A stretch of DNA of 64,000 nucleotides, taken from Planctomycetota bacterium. Lineage in GTDB: Bacteria; Planctomycetota; B15-G4; JADJEK01. Location of the stretch: contig JADJEK010000007.1 of NCBI GenBank assembly GCA_016709145.1, forward strand, positions 1 to 64,000, given 5' to 3'. A model generated the notes under the pieces. It did not search any database. It was not told the DNA's origin and worked only from the letters and a program-made list of their open reading frames with translations. Positions 33,991 to 42,620 of this stretch are shown one piece after another. A program made the translations under genes and the position numbers. Every line of letters begins with the position of its first letter. The first letter of the stretch is position 1.

Positions 33991-35409
33991 TCAGCCGTTC
34001 ACCGTGTTGAACGGACCCACGTACGGCCCACGAGCGGGCACTCGGTACGCATCCACGAAGCCCTTCTTCGTGAAGCCGACGTGCTTCATCAGGATCAGGT
34101 TCTGCGCCGACACGTTGTCGGACGTGATGTTCTTGCCGGCCGCGCCGCAACCGAGCGTCATCGACGGTCGCAGGTGCGTCGAGAAACCGACGGCGCCCTG
34201 CGAGGTCGGGCCGTTCACGATCACGCGATGGCTCGGCTTCTCTTCGGCGAACTGCCAGATGACCTTCTCGTCGCTGGCGTAGATGCCGAGCGTGTGGCCG
34301 AGGCCGCCGTACTCGAGCACGTCGAAGCAGACCTCGCAGCCCTGCTTCCAGCCCTCGACGGTGTACACGGTCAACAACGGGCAGAGCTTCTCGAGCGAGA
34401 GCGGGAAGTCGCGACCGACTCCGGTCTCTTCGACCAGCAGCACGGTCGTCGACTGCGGCACTTCGAAGCCGGCCATCTTCGCGATCACGTGCGGGAACTG
34501 GCCGACGACGGCCGGGTTCATGCGCGCGTCCTTCGCGACGACGCGCTCGAGCGCGGCCTTCTGCGCCGCATCGACGAGGTACGCGCCGTGCTTCTTGAAC
34601 GCGTCGAGCACGCGCGCCTTGATCGGCGCGTCGATCACGAGCGATTGCTCGGACGCGCAAATCGTGCCGTTGTCGAACGTCTGCGACGCGACCACGCCGC
34701 GCGCGGCGAGCATCGGATCGGCCGAGCGATCGATGTAGACCGGCACGTTGCCCGGACCGACGCCGTACGCGGGCTTGCCGGCCGAGTACGCGGCCTTGAC
34801 CAGATCGGGGCCGCCGGTCGCGAGGATCAGGTCGCAGTTGCGGTCGCGCATCGCGGCCTGCGTGCCTTCGATCGTCGGGCTCGTCATGCAGGAGAACAAG
34901 CCGGGCGGCGCGCCGTTGCGCTCCGCGGCTTCGCGCACGATGCGTATCGATTCGGCGATGCAGCGCACGGCGCGCGGATGCGGCGACGTGACCATCGCGT
35001 TGCGCGTCTTCGCGCAGATGATCGCTTTGAACAACGCGGTCGACGTCGGATTCGTCGTCGGCACGACCGCGAGCACGACGCCGTACGGTTCGGCGATCTG
35101 GAAGAACCCGCGCGCGTCGTCGCGATGCACGACGCCGACGGTCTTCAAGTCCTTGATGTCGTTCCAGACCTCGCGCGTCGCGAACAGGTTCTTCTGCGTC
35201 TTCGACTCGACGACACCCATGCCGGTCTCGGTCACGGCGAGGCGCGCGAGCGATTCCGACGCGCCGACGCCGGCGTCGACCATCGCCTGCGTGATGCGAT
35301 CGACCTGCGCTTGCGAGAAGCGGCGATACGACTGCCACGCGGCGCGCGCCTTCTTCAGCAAGTCGCGCGTTTCTTGGATCGAAACGAGATCGGCGTCATG
35401 CAGCGCCAT
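33991..35409 (-). CDS. CoA-acylating aldehyde dehydrogenase (PduP/EutE-like)
   Basis: At 472 residues the protein matches the acylating aldehyde dehydrogenases of microcompartments. The catalytic Cys251 is in DNGTICASEQS. Other landmarks are VVPTTNPTSTALFKAIIC, the cofactor-binding ATGGPDLVKAAYSAG, and YGVGPGNVPVYIDRS. The typical C-terminal NITSDNVSAQNLILMKHVGF stretch is present. It oxidises an aldehyde to acyl-CoA using NAD+ and CoA inside the shell. The N-terminus (MALHDADLVSIQETRDLLKK) is helical and could be an encapsulation peptide, as in other BMC-associated dehydrogenases. The substrate (acetaldehyde, propionaldehyde or lactaldehyde) cannot be decided, because no signature enzyme such as an aldolase or diol dehydratase lies nearby. 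Confidence 0.93.
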   Translation of the reverse strand: MALHDADLVSIQETRDLLKKARAAWQSYRRFSQAQVDRITQAMVDAGVGASESLARLAVTETGMGVVESKTQKNLFATREVWNDIKDLKTVGVVHRDDARGFFQIAEPYGVVLAVVPTTNPTSTALFKAIICAKTRNAMVTSPHPRAVRCIAESIRIVREAAERNGAPPGLFSCMTSPTIEGTQAAMRDRNCDLILATGGPDLVKAAYSAGKPAYGVGPGNVPVYIDRSADPMLAARGVVASQTFDNGTICASEQSLVIDAPIKARVLDAFKKHGAYLVDAAQKAALERVVAKDARMNPAVVGQFPHVIAKMAGFEVPQSTTVLLVEETGVGRDFPLSLEKLCPLLTVYTVEGWKQGCEVCFDVLEYGGLGHTLGIYASDEKVIWQFAEEKPSHRVIVNGPTSQGAVGFSTHLRPSMTLGCGAAGKNITSDNVSAQNLILMKHVGFTKKGFVDAYRVPARGPYVGPFNTVNG

Positions 35410-35438
35410 CGGTCCGGCTCCTCGGGGTTCGATTCGCG

Positions 35439-35765
35439 TCAGTCGTTCGCGCCGGCGGTCATATCGCCGTTGCCGGTTTCATTCGCGCGCGCGAACCGCG
35501 GCAGGATCGCTTCGAGCTCCGGGTGCGGACGCGGGATCACGTGGACCGACACCAGTTCGCCGACGCGCGCCGCGGCTGCGGCGCCTGCATCCGTCGCGGC
35601 CTTGACCGCGCCGACGTCGCCGCGCACGAACACCGTCGTCAGGCCGCCGCCGACCTTTTCCTTCGCGGTCAACACGACTTGCGCCGCTTTGACCATGGCG
35701 TCAGCCGCCTCGATCGCGCCGACGAGTCCGCGCGTCTCGACCATTCCGAGAGCAATGTGGGCCAT
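35439..35765 (-). CDS. Hexameric BMC shell protein (BMC-H, copy 1)
   Basis: A single BMC domain of 108 residues: ALGMVETRGLVGAIEAADAM, pore loop KVGGGLTTVFVRG, GDVGAVKAATDAGA and ELVSVHVIPRPH. The C-terminal tail (RFARANETGNGDMTAGAND) differs from that of copy 2. It is the first gene of the BMC run and is preceded by a 110-base gap after the CoA-transferase gene. Within that gap a TAGACT hexamer on the minus strand (35798-35793) could be the -10 of a promoter for the BMC genes, but no clear -35 accompanies it, and a 10-base palindrome ACGTCGACGT (35804-35813) lies just upstream. Confidence 0.95.
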   Translation of the reverse strand: MAHIALGMVETRGLVGAIEAADAMVKAAQVVLTAKEKVGGGLTTVFVRGDVGAVKAATDAGAAAAARVGELVSVHVIPRPHPELEAILPRFARANETGNGDMTAGAND

Positions 35766-35875
35766 GGAGCCGTCCCTGAAAAAGAAGGCGGGAGTCTAGC
35801 AGCACGTCGACGTCGGATGGAGTCACCGGCTGGAGAAGTCCGTGCGGCCCAGCGCCGCGCTCGCGGCCGAGCGGA

Positions 35876-37006
35876 TCAGGACTTGCCGGGCAGCGTCGGC
35901 GGCGGCAACGGGCTCGCGGCCCGCACGCCGTCGACGAGGATCGGCGTCGCGATCCCGCGCTGCTTCGCGCCGTCGGCGTCCTCGAGCTCCACCACCGCGC
36001 GATGCAGGCGCCCCTCGCCTTGACCGAGCAAGGCCTCGGCCACGCCGCGCACGGGTCCGGCCGGGACTCCGATCGCGTCGCAACGCTCGAGGATCGTCGC
36101 GCGCGTCAGCTCCGCGAACACGGCCGCCAGCGCCGCGACCACGGCCATTCGGTCGGCGACGCGGCCGGGGTTCGTGGCCCAGGCCGGGTGCGCCGCGAAC
36201 TCGCGCTGCAGCCCGAACGCATCGCACAGTGCTCGGAACTGCGCGTCGTTGCCGACCGCGACCGCGAACGGCCCGTCGGCGGCCTCGAAGCTCTGGTACG
36301 GAACGATGTTCGGATGCGCGTTGCCGAAGCGCCGCGCCTCGTTGCCGGTCATCAAGGTCGACGCGCCGACGTTGACGAGCCCCGCCAGCGCCGCTTCGTA
36401 CAGCGGGACTTCGACGTGGGCGCCTGCGCCGGTGCGGACGCGCTCGAGCAACGCGGCCTGGATGCCGTTCGCGAGGAACAAACCCGTCAGGACGTCGACC
36501 AGCGCGACGCCGACTTTCATCGGCGGGCCGTCGACCGGACCGGTGATCGCCATCCAGCCCGACTCGGCTTGCATCAAGAAGTCGTAGCCGGCCCGCGATG
36601 CGGCCGTCGTGTCCGACGCGAACGCGCGGATCGAGCCGATCACGAGCCGCGGATGGCGCGCGCGCAACTGCGCGGGCTCGAGCCCGTGCTTCGCCAGCGA
36701 ACCGGGGCGGAAGTTCTCGACGTAGACGTCCGCGTTCGCGAGCAACGCGTGCAGGCGCGCTTGCCCCTCCGCGGTCGCGAGCTCGAGGACCTCGCTGCGC
36801 TTACCGCGGTTGCAACTGCGGAAGTACGCCGAGTCGCCGTGATCCCCGTGCTCGAACGGCGGTCCCCAAGACCGCGTCGCATCGCCGTCCTTCGGCTCGA
36901 GCTTCAGCACGTCCGCGCCGAGATCGGCGAGCACTTGCGTGCACAGCGGCCCCGCGAGGATGCGGGAGGCGTCGACGACCGTGATTCCGGCGAGCGGTGA
37001 TCGCAT
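35876..37006 (-). CDS. Family III CoA-transferase (CaiB/BaiF)
   Basis: The ATG at 37006 gives 376 residues. The protein is a type III (CaiB/BaiF) CoA-transferase: GITVVDASRILAGPLCTQVL at the start, ADVLKLEPKDGDATRSWGPP, YFRSCNRGKRSEVLEL, then ADVYVENFRPGSLAKHGL. The conserved aspartate region is AGYDFLMQAESGWMAITG, with Asp142 as the likely nucleophile. Such enzymes move CoA between organic acids through an interlaced dimer. Donor and acceptor are unknown. It starts 14 bases after rodA ends, so it shares the elongasome transcript, yet it is also next to the BMC genes. A role in recycling CoA from the dehydrogenase product is an attractive but unproven idea. Confidence 0.9.
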   Translation of the reverse strand: MRSPLAGITVVDASRILAGPLCTQVLADLGADVLKLEPKDGDATRSWGPPFEHGDHGDSAYFRSCNRGKRSEVLELATAEGQARLHALLANADVYVENFRPGSLAKHGLEPAQLRARHPRLVIGSIRAFASDTTAASRAGYDFLMQAESGWMAITGPVDGPPMKVGVALVDVLTGLFLANGIQAALLERVRTGAGAHVEVPLYEAALAGLVNVGASTLMTGNEARRFGNAHPNIVPYQSFEAADGPFAVAVGNDAQFRALCDAFGLQREFAAHPAWATNPGRVADRMAVVAALAAVFAELTRATILERCDAIGVPAGPVRGVAEALLGQGEGRLHRAVVELEDADGAKQRGIATPILVDGVRAASPLPPPTLPGKS

Positions 37007-37020
37007 GCGGACTCGAGACC

Positions 37021-38271
37021 TCAGCGGCGTCGACGGCCGGTCGGTTCGCCATACGCGAAGCCGCCGCGATCGAACGAGTAGCCATCGAGCGCCGTCACGC
37101 GATGCGCGCCGACGTTCAGCACGACCGCGACGCCGAGGAACGACGCGACCATCGACGACCCACCCGCCGACAAGAACGGCAAGGTCAAGCCCGTGACCGG
37201 CAGCAAGCCCGTCGCGACGCCGGTGTTGATGAACGTCTGCGCGCCGAGCCACGTGCCGACACCGACGCACAGCAGGCGACCGAACGCGTCGCGCGTGCGG
37301 CCGGCGATCATGAAGATCAGCGTGATCAGCAGGTAGCTGAGCCACAGCACGATCGACGATCCGATGAAGCCCCACTCCTCGCCGATCACGGCGAAGATGA
37401 AGTCGTTGTGCCGCTCGGGCAGGAAGCCGAGCCGGTTGTGTTTGCCCTTGCCGATCCTCTGGCCCGTGAGTCCGCCCGAGCCGATCGAGATCATCGCGTG
37501 ATAGACCTGGAAGTTGCTCTGCCGCTTGATGACGGAGAGCTCCTGCTCGGCCCTGCGCGCGTTCCTGTGGTCGCCCGCGGCGCGGTAGGCCTGCGCTTCC
37601 GCGGTCTTCTCGGGGATCGACTCGAAGAACGCGTCGATGCGCGCGCGCTGGTAGTCCTTCATGAACGGCGAGAAGTAGAAGCCGACACCGACGACACCGA
37701 CGATCAGGAACAGCGTCAACAAGCGAGCGATCGGCGCGCCGGCCACGAGCACCATCGCGATCAACACCGGCACCAACGTGATCGCGCCGCCGAGGTCGGG
37801 CTGCTTCGCGATCAGCAGCATCGGGATGCCGGCGAGCAGGAACGGCCCGAGTAGATCGCGCCAACGCGTCGGCGGACCACGGAAGCGCAGGAACGCCGCG
37901 AGCATCAGGATCACGGCGAGCTTCGTGAACTCCGCGGGCTGCAGCGAGAAGCCGAGCGGCAATTGCACCCAGCCGCGCGTCTCTCGTCGTGCCGCGCCCC
38001 ACACGAGCAGCGCGACCAACGTCAGCAATGCGATGCCGTACGCGGGCACCGACATGCGCGCGAGCGACGGATACGGCACGCGCACGAGCACGGCGATCAG
38101 CGGCATCGACACGCCGATGTACGCGACCTGGCGCGCGACCAATGGGAAGCGGCCGGTCTCCTGACCGATCGTCGTCGACCACACGAACACGCAGCCGATC
38201 AACGAGAGCACGAGCGCGACCGCGAGGACGTGCCAGTCGAACTCTTCGAAGCGTTCTTTGCGGCGCCGCAT
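37021..38271 (-). CDS. rodA: Peptidoglycan glycosyltransferase RodA (SEDS)
   Basis: At 416 residues with about ten transmembrane helices this is a SEDS-family glycan polymerase. Landmarks: SLIGCVFVWSTTIGQ in helix 1, RRETRGWVQLPLGFSLQPAE with the conserved FSLQPAEFTKLA, AKQPDLGGAITLVPV with the catalytic-region aspartate, and IGSGGLTGQRIGKG followed by FLPERHNDFIFAVIGEEWGF. The end has GLTLPFLSAGGSSMV. An extra charged stretch between the DLGGA loop and the IGSGGL loop (about residues 200-245, with EKTAEAQAYRAAG) is longer than in E. coli RodA and looks coiled-coil. RodA polymerises lipid II with its transpeptidase partner PBP2, encoded 3 bases upstream. Confidence 0.95.
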   Translation of the reverse strand: MRRRKERFEEFDWHVLAVALVLSLIGCVFVWSTTIGQETGRFPLVARQVAYIGVSMPLIAVLVRVPYPSLARMSVPAYGIALLTLVALLVWGAARRETRGWVQLPLGFSLQPAEFTKLAVILMLAAFLRFRGPPTRWRDLLGPFLLAGIPMLLIAKQPDLGGAITLVPVLIAMVLVAGAPIARLLTLFLIVGVVGVGFYFSPFMKDYQRARIDAFFESIPEKTAEAQAYRAAGDHRNARRAEQELSVIKRQSNFQVYHAMISIGSGGLTGQRIGKGKHNRLGFLPERHNDFIFAVIGEEWGFIGSSIVLWLSYLLITLIFMIAGRTRDAFGRLLCVGVGTWLGAQTFINTGVATGLLPVTGLTLPFLSAGGSSMVASFLGVAVVLNVGAHRVTALDGYSFDRGGFAYGEPTGRRRR

Positions 38272-38274
38272 CGC

Positions 38275-40680
38275 TCAGCGCTCCTTGCGCGGATCGCGCG
38301 AAGCGCCGCTCTTCGGTTTCGAGTCCTTCGACGCTGCCTTTTTCGGACCGGTCGGCGGACCGGCCGGCGGTGCGACCGGATCCATGTCGAGGAACTCGAG
38401 CATCTCGGGTTGTTCGAGCAAGCGGTTGAACAACGGCGCGGCGACGTCGCCGCCGTGCTCGCCGATGTTCTCGAGGAACACCGCGAACAGCAGCTTCGGT
38501 GCGTCGTGCGGCACGATGCCCGCGAACCACGCGTGCGTCTTGTCGAGCGTACCGTCGGGCTTCGCGACCTGCGCGGTGCCGGTCTTGCCCGACACGCGAT
38601 ACGGCCGCAGATCGCGCAGCTCGTTGGGGTCGGGGCCCGCCGTGCCGCCTTGTTCGCAGACCAGCGTCATCGCGTGCGCGATCGTGTCGATCGTCGAACG
38701 CGACAGCCCGGCCGACTTCGGCGCTTCGCGCGGCGCCTTGGTCTCGCCGATGACGTCGATCAGGTACGGACGGACGACGTTGCCGCCGTTCGCGAACGGC
38801 GCGATCATCGCCGCGATCTGCAACGGTGTGGTGTCGTCGAACGTCGCTTGGCCGATCGCGCTGCGCATCGTGTTCGTGATGCTCTTCTTCTCGGTGTTCG
38901 TCAGCTTGATCGCGCAGTCGATCTCGCGCAGGCTCGTGCTCGGATCGGGCAGCTCGAGGAACTTCGGGTCACCGAATCCCGTCGCGCGCCCCAGACCAAG
39001 TCGCTTCGCCATCGCGACGATCGGCTCGATGCCGACCGCTTCACCGAGCTTGTAGTAGTAGACGTTGCACGACTTCTGGAACGCGGTGTCGAGCGGCAGC
39101 GGTCCGTGGTGGAACAGACAGTTCAGGGTCGTGCGTCCACGCGTGATCGACTTCTCGCAGTCGAAGACGTGGCCGGTGCCGATCGTGTGCGCTTCGAGCG
39201 CGGCGGCCGTCGTGATGATCTTGAACACCGAGCCCGGCGCCGGCGGGTTCTTCGGCGATTGGTAGACGCGGTGGAACAGCGGCGCGCGCGGGTCTTTCGT
39301 CAGTTCGGCGTAGTCCTCGCGCAGTTGCTTGCGCGTCGGGCACGGCCACGTCGCCATCGCGCGGATCGCGCCATCGGTGGGATCGAGCAGCACGATCGCG
39401 CCGGGCCAGTTCTTCTTCGCGAGCACGCGCTCGGCCGCGGCTTGCAGACGCGAGTCGAGCGTGATGCGCACGTTCGCGCCGCGCAACGGCGGTTCGGAGC
39501 TGAGCAGCGTTTGGTCCTGCCCCGACGAATCGGTCTCGACGTACCGCCAACCGCGCTTGCCGCGCAACTGCGATTCGAGCAACGCCTCGAGCCCGAGGCC
39601 GCCCATCTCCTCGTCGGGCAAGTAGTCCGTCTCGCGGATCATCGATCGCAAGCGATCGATCTCGAGCACGGTGTCCTGGTCCATCTGCTCGGGCGGCAAG
39701 CTCTGCAGCTGCAGCAAGCGCGCGCGACGTTCTTCGGTCTGCTTGACCAAGAACTCCGGCGGATCGTTGACCTTGCCGACCAGGATCGGGCAGATGTCTT
39801 CGGTCTCGGGCGGATAGAAGCGCCGCTCTTCGTCGTGGACTTCGAATCCTGCGTAGACATCGGGTGCCAAGTTCACGGCGAACACCGCGGAGAACTCGAC
39901 GTCACGGAACAACTCGCGCGCGCGGTACTCGAGGTCGCGACGGATCAGCGCTTCTTGCTTCGCGCCAGGTTGGATCCCGCCGATCTCCATCGCGCGTAGG
40001 ACTTCACCTTCGAGCTTCGCGATGACTTCGTCGACGCGCGCGATCAGCACGTCGTCGCCCTGTTCCGCGGTGCGTGCGAGCTCGGCCAACGCAGCGCGCT
40101 GCGCGGAGACGGCATCGACGATGCGCGCGAGCACGACCTCGCGATCCTCGCCGGTAATCGTGAAGTACGGCAGGTTCGGCGCGCTGCGCTCGCTCTTCGC
40201 CTTGGTGAACTGCGACTCGCTGCGCGCGAGCAGCCGACGCACGTAGAAGCCGTAGTCGCGCCGTAGTTGATTCGGCAACTCGGCGAGGTCGGTGTCGCTG
40301 CGCTCGAGCACGAGACGAGCCCACTCGATCGGATTCGCGAGGATGGAAGAGACCGACGGCAAGCCATCGCGATACGCGGGCAGCAATCCGAGGATCCGGC
40401 TCGCGGCGCGGATCTGGCCGATCGGCGTGTTCTGTCGGAACGGGCCGTACGCGAACGACAACGTGTGCTGCGGTCGACTCACCGCGAGCGGACGTCCCCA
40501 ACAATCGAGGAGATCGCCGCGCGCCGCGTTGACCGTGCGCACATCCGTGCGCGCTTCCAGCGCTTCCTTCTGCCAGAACTCGCGCGTGCGGAACTGCAAA
40601 TGCACGAGACGAACTTCGACCGCAGCGAACGCCGCGGCGAACACGATCATCAACAAACGCAACCGACCGAAGACCTGCAT
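38275..40680 (-). CDS. mrdA: Penicillin-binding protein 2 (elongasome transpeptidase)
   Basis: At 801 residues this is longer than E. coli PBP2 (633). It has one N-terminal membrane anchor (about 7-24), a dimerisation/pedestal region beginning ARGDLLDCWGRPLA and a transpeptidase domain with PGSVFKIITTA (Ser484, Lys487), KSCNVYYYKLG for the SxN motif and VSGKTGTAQV (Lys699). The extra length lies in the pedestal: an insertion of about 200 residues (roughly 130-330) rich in charged helices (RTAEQGDDVLIARVDEVIAK), and a lysine/serine/proline-rich C-terminal tail. It crosslinks new glycan strands with RodA. The insertion could bind MreC or a lineage-specific envelope partner. Confidence 0.95.
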   Translation of the reverse strand: MQVFGRLRLLMIVFAAAFAAVEVRLVHLQFRTREFWQKEALEARTDVRTVNAARGDLLDCWGRPLAVSRPQHTLSFAYGPFRQNTPIGQIRAASRILGLLPAYRDGLPSVSSILANPIEWARLVLERSDTDLAELPNQLRRDYGFYVRRLLARSESQFTKAKSERSAPNLPYFTITGEDREVVLARIVDAVSAQRAALAELARTAEQGDDVLIARVDEVIAKLEGEVLRAMEIGGIQPGAKQEALIRRDLEYRARELFRDVEFSAVFAVNLAPDVYAGFEVHDEERRFYPPETEDICPILVGKVNDPPEFLVKQTEERRARLLQLQSLPPEQMDQDTVLEIDRLRSMIRETDYLPDEEMGGLGLEALLESQLRGKRGWRYVETDSSGQDQTLLSSEPPLRGANVRITLDSRLQAAAERVLAKKNWPGAIVLLDPTDGAIRAMATWPCPTRKQLREDYAELTKDPRAPLFHRVYQSPKNPPAPGSVFKIITTAAALEAHTIGTGHVFDCEKSITRGRTTLNCLFHHGPLPLDTAFQKSCNVYYYKLGEAVGIEPIVAMAKRLGLGRATGFGDPKFLELPDPSTSLREIDCAIKLTNTEKKSITNTMRSAIGQATFDDTTPLQIAAMIAPFANGGNVVRPYLIDVIGETKAPREAPKSAGLSRSTIDTIAHAMTLVCEQGGTAGPDPNELRDLRPYRVSGKTGTAQVAKPDGTLDKTHAWFAGIVPHDAPKLLFAVFLENIGEHGGDVAAPLFNRLLEQPEMLEFLDMDPVAPPAGPPTGPKKAASKDSKPKSGASRDPRKER

Positions 40681-40746
40681 TCCCGCTCCACACCGACCGG
40701 GCAGCAGAGTAGCGAGAACGCCCGAGAATCGAGCGTGGAAGCTGGT

Positions 40747-41217
40747 CTACGGCATCGCGCGGAACAGGCGCAGCAGCGCGAACACGGGCGGCGCGAGCAG
40801 CGTCGCCGACAGGGTCGCGAACGCGAGCTTCAGCAGGCTCGGGCTCGCGATCGCGATCGAGGCCGGCAGCGTCGCCGCCAAGCCCCACTTCAGGACGACG
40901 TAGACCGAGCCCGCAGCGAACGACAGCACGACCTGGGTCGCCAACCGTTCACGGAACACGACGTCTCGGGCGAGGTCGACCATCCCGGCGAGCAGCAGGT
41001 ACACGAGCAGTTGGACCCCGAGCGGGTCCGCATCCAACGAGCTGCGCAGCAACGCGACGACCGTGATCGCCCACGGCAGGGTCTCGCGCCGGGCGAACAG
41101 ACCGACGTAGACGGCCAGGATCGGGCCGAGGTCGGGCGCGAGCGTGGTCAGACGTCCAAGCAGGCCTTGGACGAACAGCAGGAACGCGGTGAAGACGACG
41201 AACAGGACGAACCGCAC
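40747..41217 (-). CDS. mreD: Rod shape-determining protein MreD
   Basis: The protein has 156 residues and about five predicted transmembrane helices, as expected for MreD (MRFVLFVVFTAFLLFVQGLL; LLVYLLLAGMVDLARDVVF; LLAPPVFALLRLF). MreD proteins diverge strongly in sequence, so the call rests on size, topology and position between mreC and mrdA. It would hold MreC and the RodA-PBP2 pair together in the inner membrane. The start is 7 bases after the mreC stop, and the following 66 bases lead into mrdA. Confidence 0.85.
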   Translation of the reverse strand: MRFVLFVVFTAFLLFVQGLLGRLTTLAPDLGPILAVYVGLFARRETLPWAITVVALLRSSLDADPLGVQLLVYLLLAGMVDLARDVVFRERLATQVVLSFAAGSVYVVLKWGLAATLPASIAIASPSLLKLAFATLSATLLAPPVFALLRLFRAMP

Positions 41218-41224
41218 CGCACCC

Positions 41225-42529
41225 TCACGGACCGAAGCCGCTACGCGGCTCGGCCGAACGACGCATCACCTCGACCGGCCGCCACGGCCGCTCCGGCGGA
41301 CGTGACACTTCGAACGCATCTCCATCGCTGCGCATGACTTGGCCGACCAGGAGCCCGCGCGGGACATGCACTCCGCGGCCGGCTGTGACGACGATTTCGC
41401 CAGCACGCGGCGGCTCGCCGCCACCGAGGTAGCGGAACGCGCCGCCGTGCGGCATGCGCCGTTCCGACACGCAGACGATCGTCCGGCTGGACGCATCGCC
41501 GAGCACGAGGAACGTGTGCTCTTGGCCAGGATCGGTCACACCGCGCACCTTTGCTGCACCGAGCAGGGCCGCATCGACGAAGCCGAGCAAGATGTCGTCG
41601 GCGACCACCGGTGCTCCGCGTGGAGCCGCGCCCGCACCCGCGCCGGTCAGAGCCTCACCTTCGCGCCAGGCCGAGAGCTGGGCTGTGGGCAGCCGATCCA
41701 GCGTCGACACGCTGAAGTCCTCGTCGCCGATCGTCTCGAACGGCCCCTCGTGGACGACGACGACCGCGTCGAGCAGGCGCGGGTCGAAGATCGGCCGCAC
41801 GCAGTACGTCTGCAGGCCGGTCTTCGCCGTCTTCAAGTCGGCTTCCATGGTCCCGAAAAAGAACCCGGACGGAAGCAGTCCGGTCGACGCCGGAACCAAG
41901 TCGGACACGTCCGCGCTCTTCACGTCGAGCACGCGCGCGGTCGCAAGCCGCCCCTCGGCGCTCGAGACCGTGGCGAGCCACTCGTCGCGGGCCTCGCCGA
42001 TGGTCACGAAGCGGATGCGCGGATCGTCGGGCTCGCCCGCGCCACACTCGGCGGCGAACCGCGCGCGCGGCGTCCACGGAGTCTTGACGACCGCGAACGG
42101 ACCGTCGACCTCGTCGACCATGCCGACGGCTTGATTGCCGGCCAACACGGCGTCGCCCGGCGACGCTCGCACGTGATTCCCGGTATCGATCAGGAGCTGG
42201 CGCGAACGCGGATCGACGGAGACCACGCGCGCGAGCGCGAACGAACGCTTGCCGGGCAGCATCGCCGCGCCGTCGGACAATGCAGCATCGCGCTCCGCGA
42301 TCCGATCGCGCGCGGAGTCGACCAACGCGCGCACGACTTCGTCCCCGCCCGGCAGGTTCGGCTCGTTGGCGAGCCGTCGTTCGCGCACTTCGCGCAACGC
42401 CCAAGCGAACGGTCGGTACGCATGCAGAGCGACGACATCGAGATCGCGCACGAGGCTCGGCGCGACCGGCGTCAGCGAGAGGACGGCGAAACCCGCGACG
42501 AGCAGTGCGGCCGGAAAACGAGCGCTCAA
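41225..42529 (-). CDS. mreC: Rod shape-determining protein MreC
   Basis: The 434-residue product starts with a single membrane anchor (MSARFPAALLVAGFAVLSL) and then a helical segment (residues about 50-90) leading into two beta-barrel-like modules. ARVVSVDPRSRQLLIDTGN and SPGDAVLAGNQAVGMVDEV are MreC-type, and GEIVVTAGRGVHVPRGLLVG, near the end, matches the second MreC barrel. It is longer than the usual 270-370 residues because of an inserted segment around residues 150-290 (VHEGPFETIGDEDFSVSTLD). It links MreB filaments to PBP2 in the periplasm. It is 91 bases downstream of mreB. Confidence 0.88.
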   Translation of the reverse strand: MSARFPAALLVAGFAVLSLTPVAPSLVRDLDVVALHAYRPFAWALREVRERRLANEPNLPGGDEVVRALVDSARDRIAERDAALSDGAAMLPGKRSFALARVVSVDPRSRQLLIDTGNHVRASPGDAVLAGNQAVGMVDEVDGPFAVVKTPWTPRARFAAECGAGEPDDPRIRFVTIGEARDEWLATVSSAEGRLATARVLDVKSADVSDLVPASTGLLPSGFFFGTMEADLKTAKTGLQTYCVRPIFDPRLLDAVVVVHEGPFETIGDEDFSVSTLDRLPTAQLSAWREGEALTGAGAGAAPRGAPVVADDILLGFVDAALLGAAKVRGVTDPGQEHTFLVLGDASSRTIVCVSERRMPHGGAFRYLGGGEPPRAGEIVVTAGRGVHVPRGLLVGQVMRSDGDAFEVSRPPERPWRPVEVMRRSAEPRSGFGP

Positions 42530-42620
42530 GTGAGGTTCCCTCGCGATGGGCGGCTACCACCGCCTCGCAACACCTGAGGATGGCCGAGAACGCGAGTCAA
42601 CCGGGATGATCCGCGGTCCG

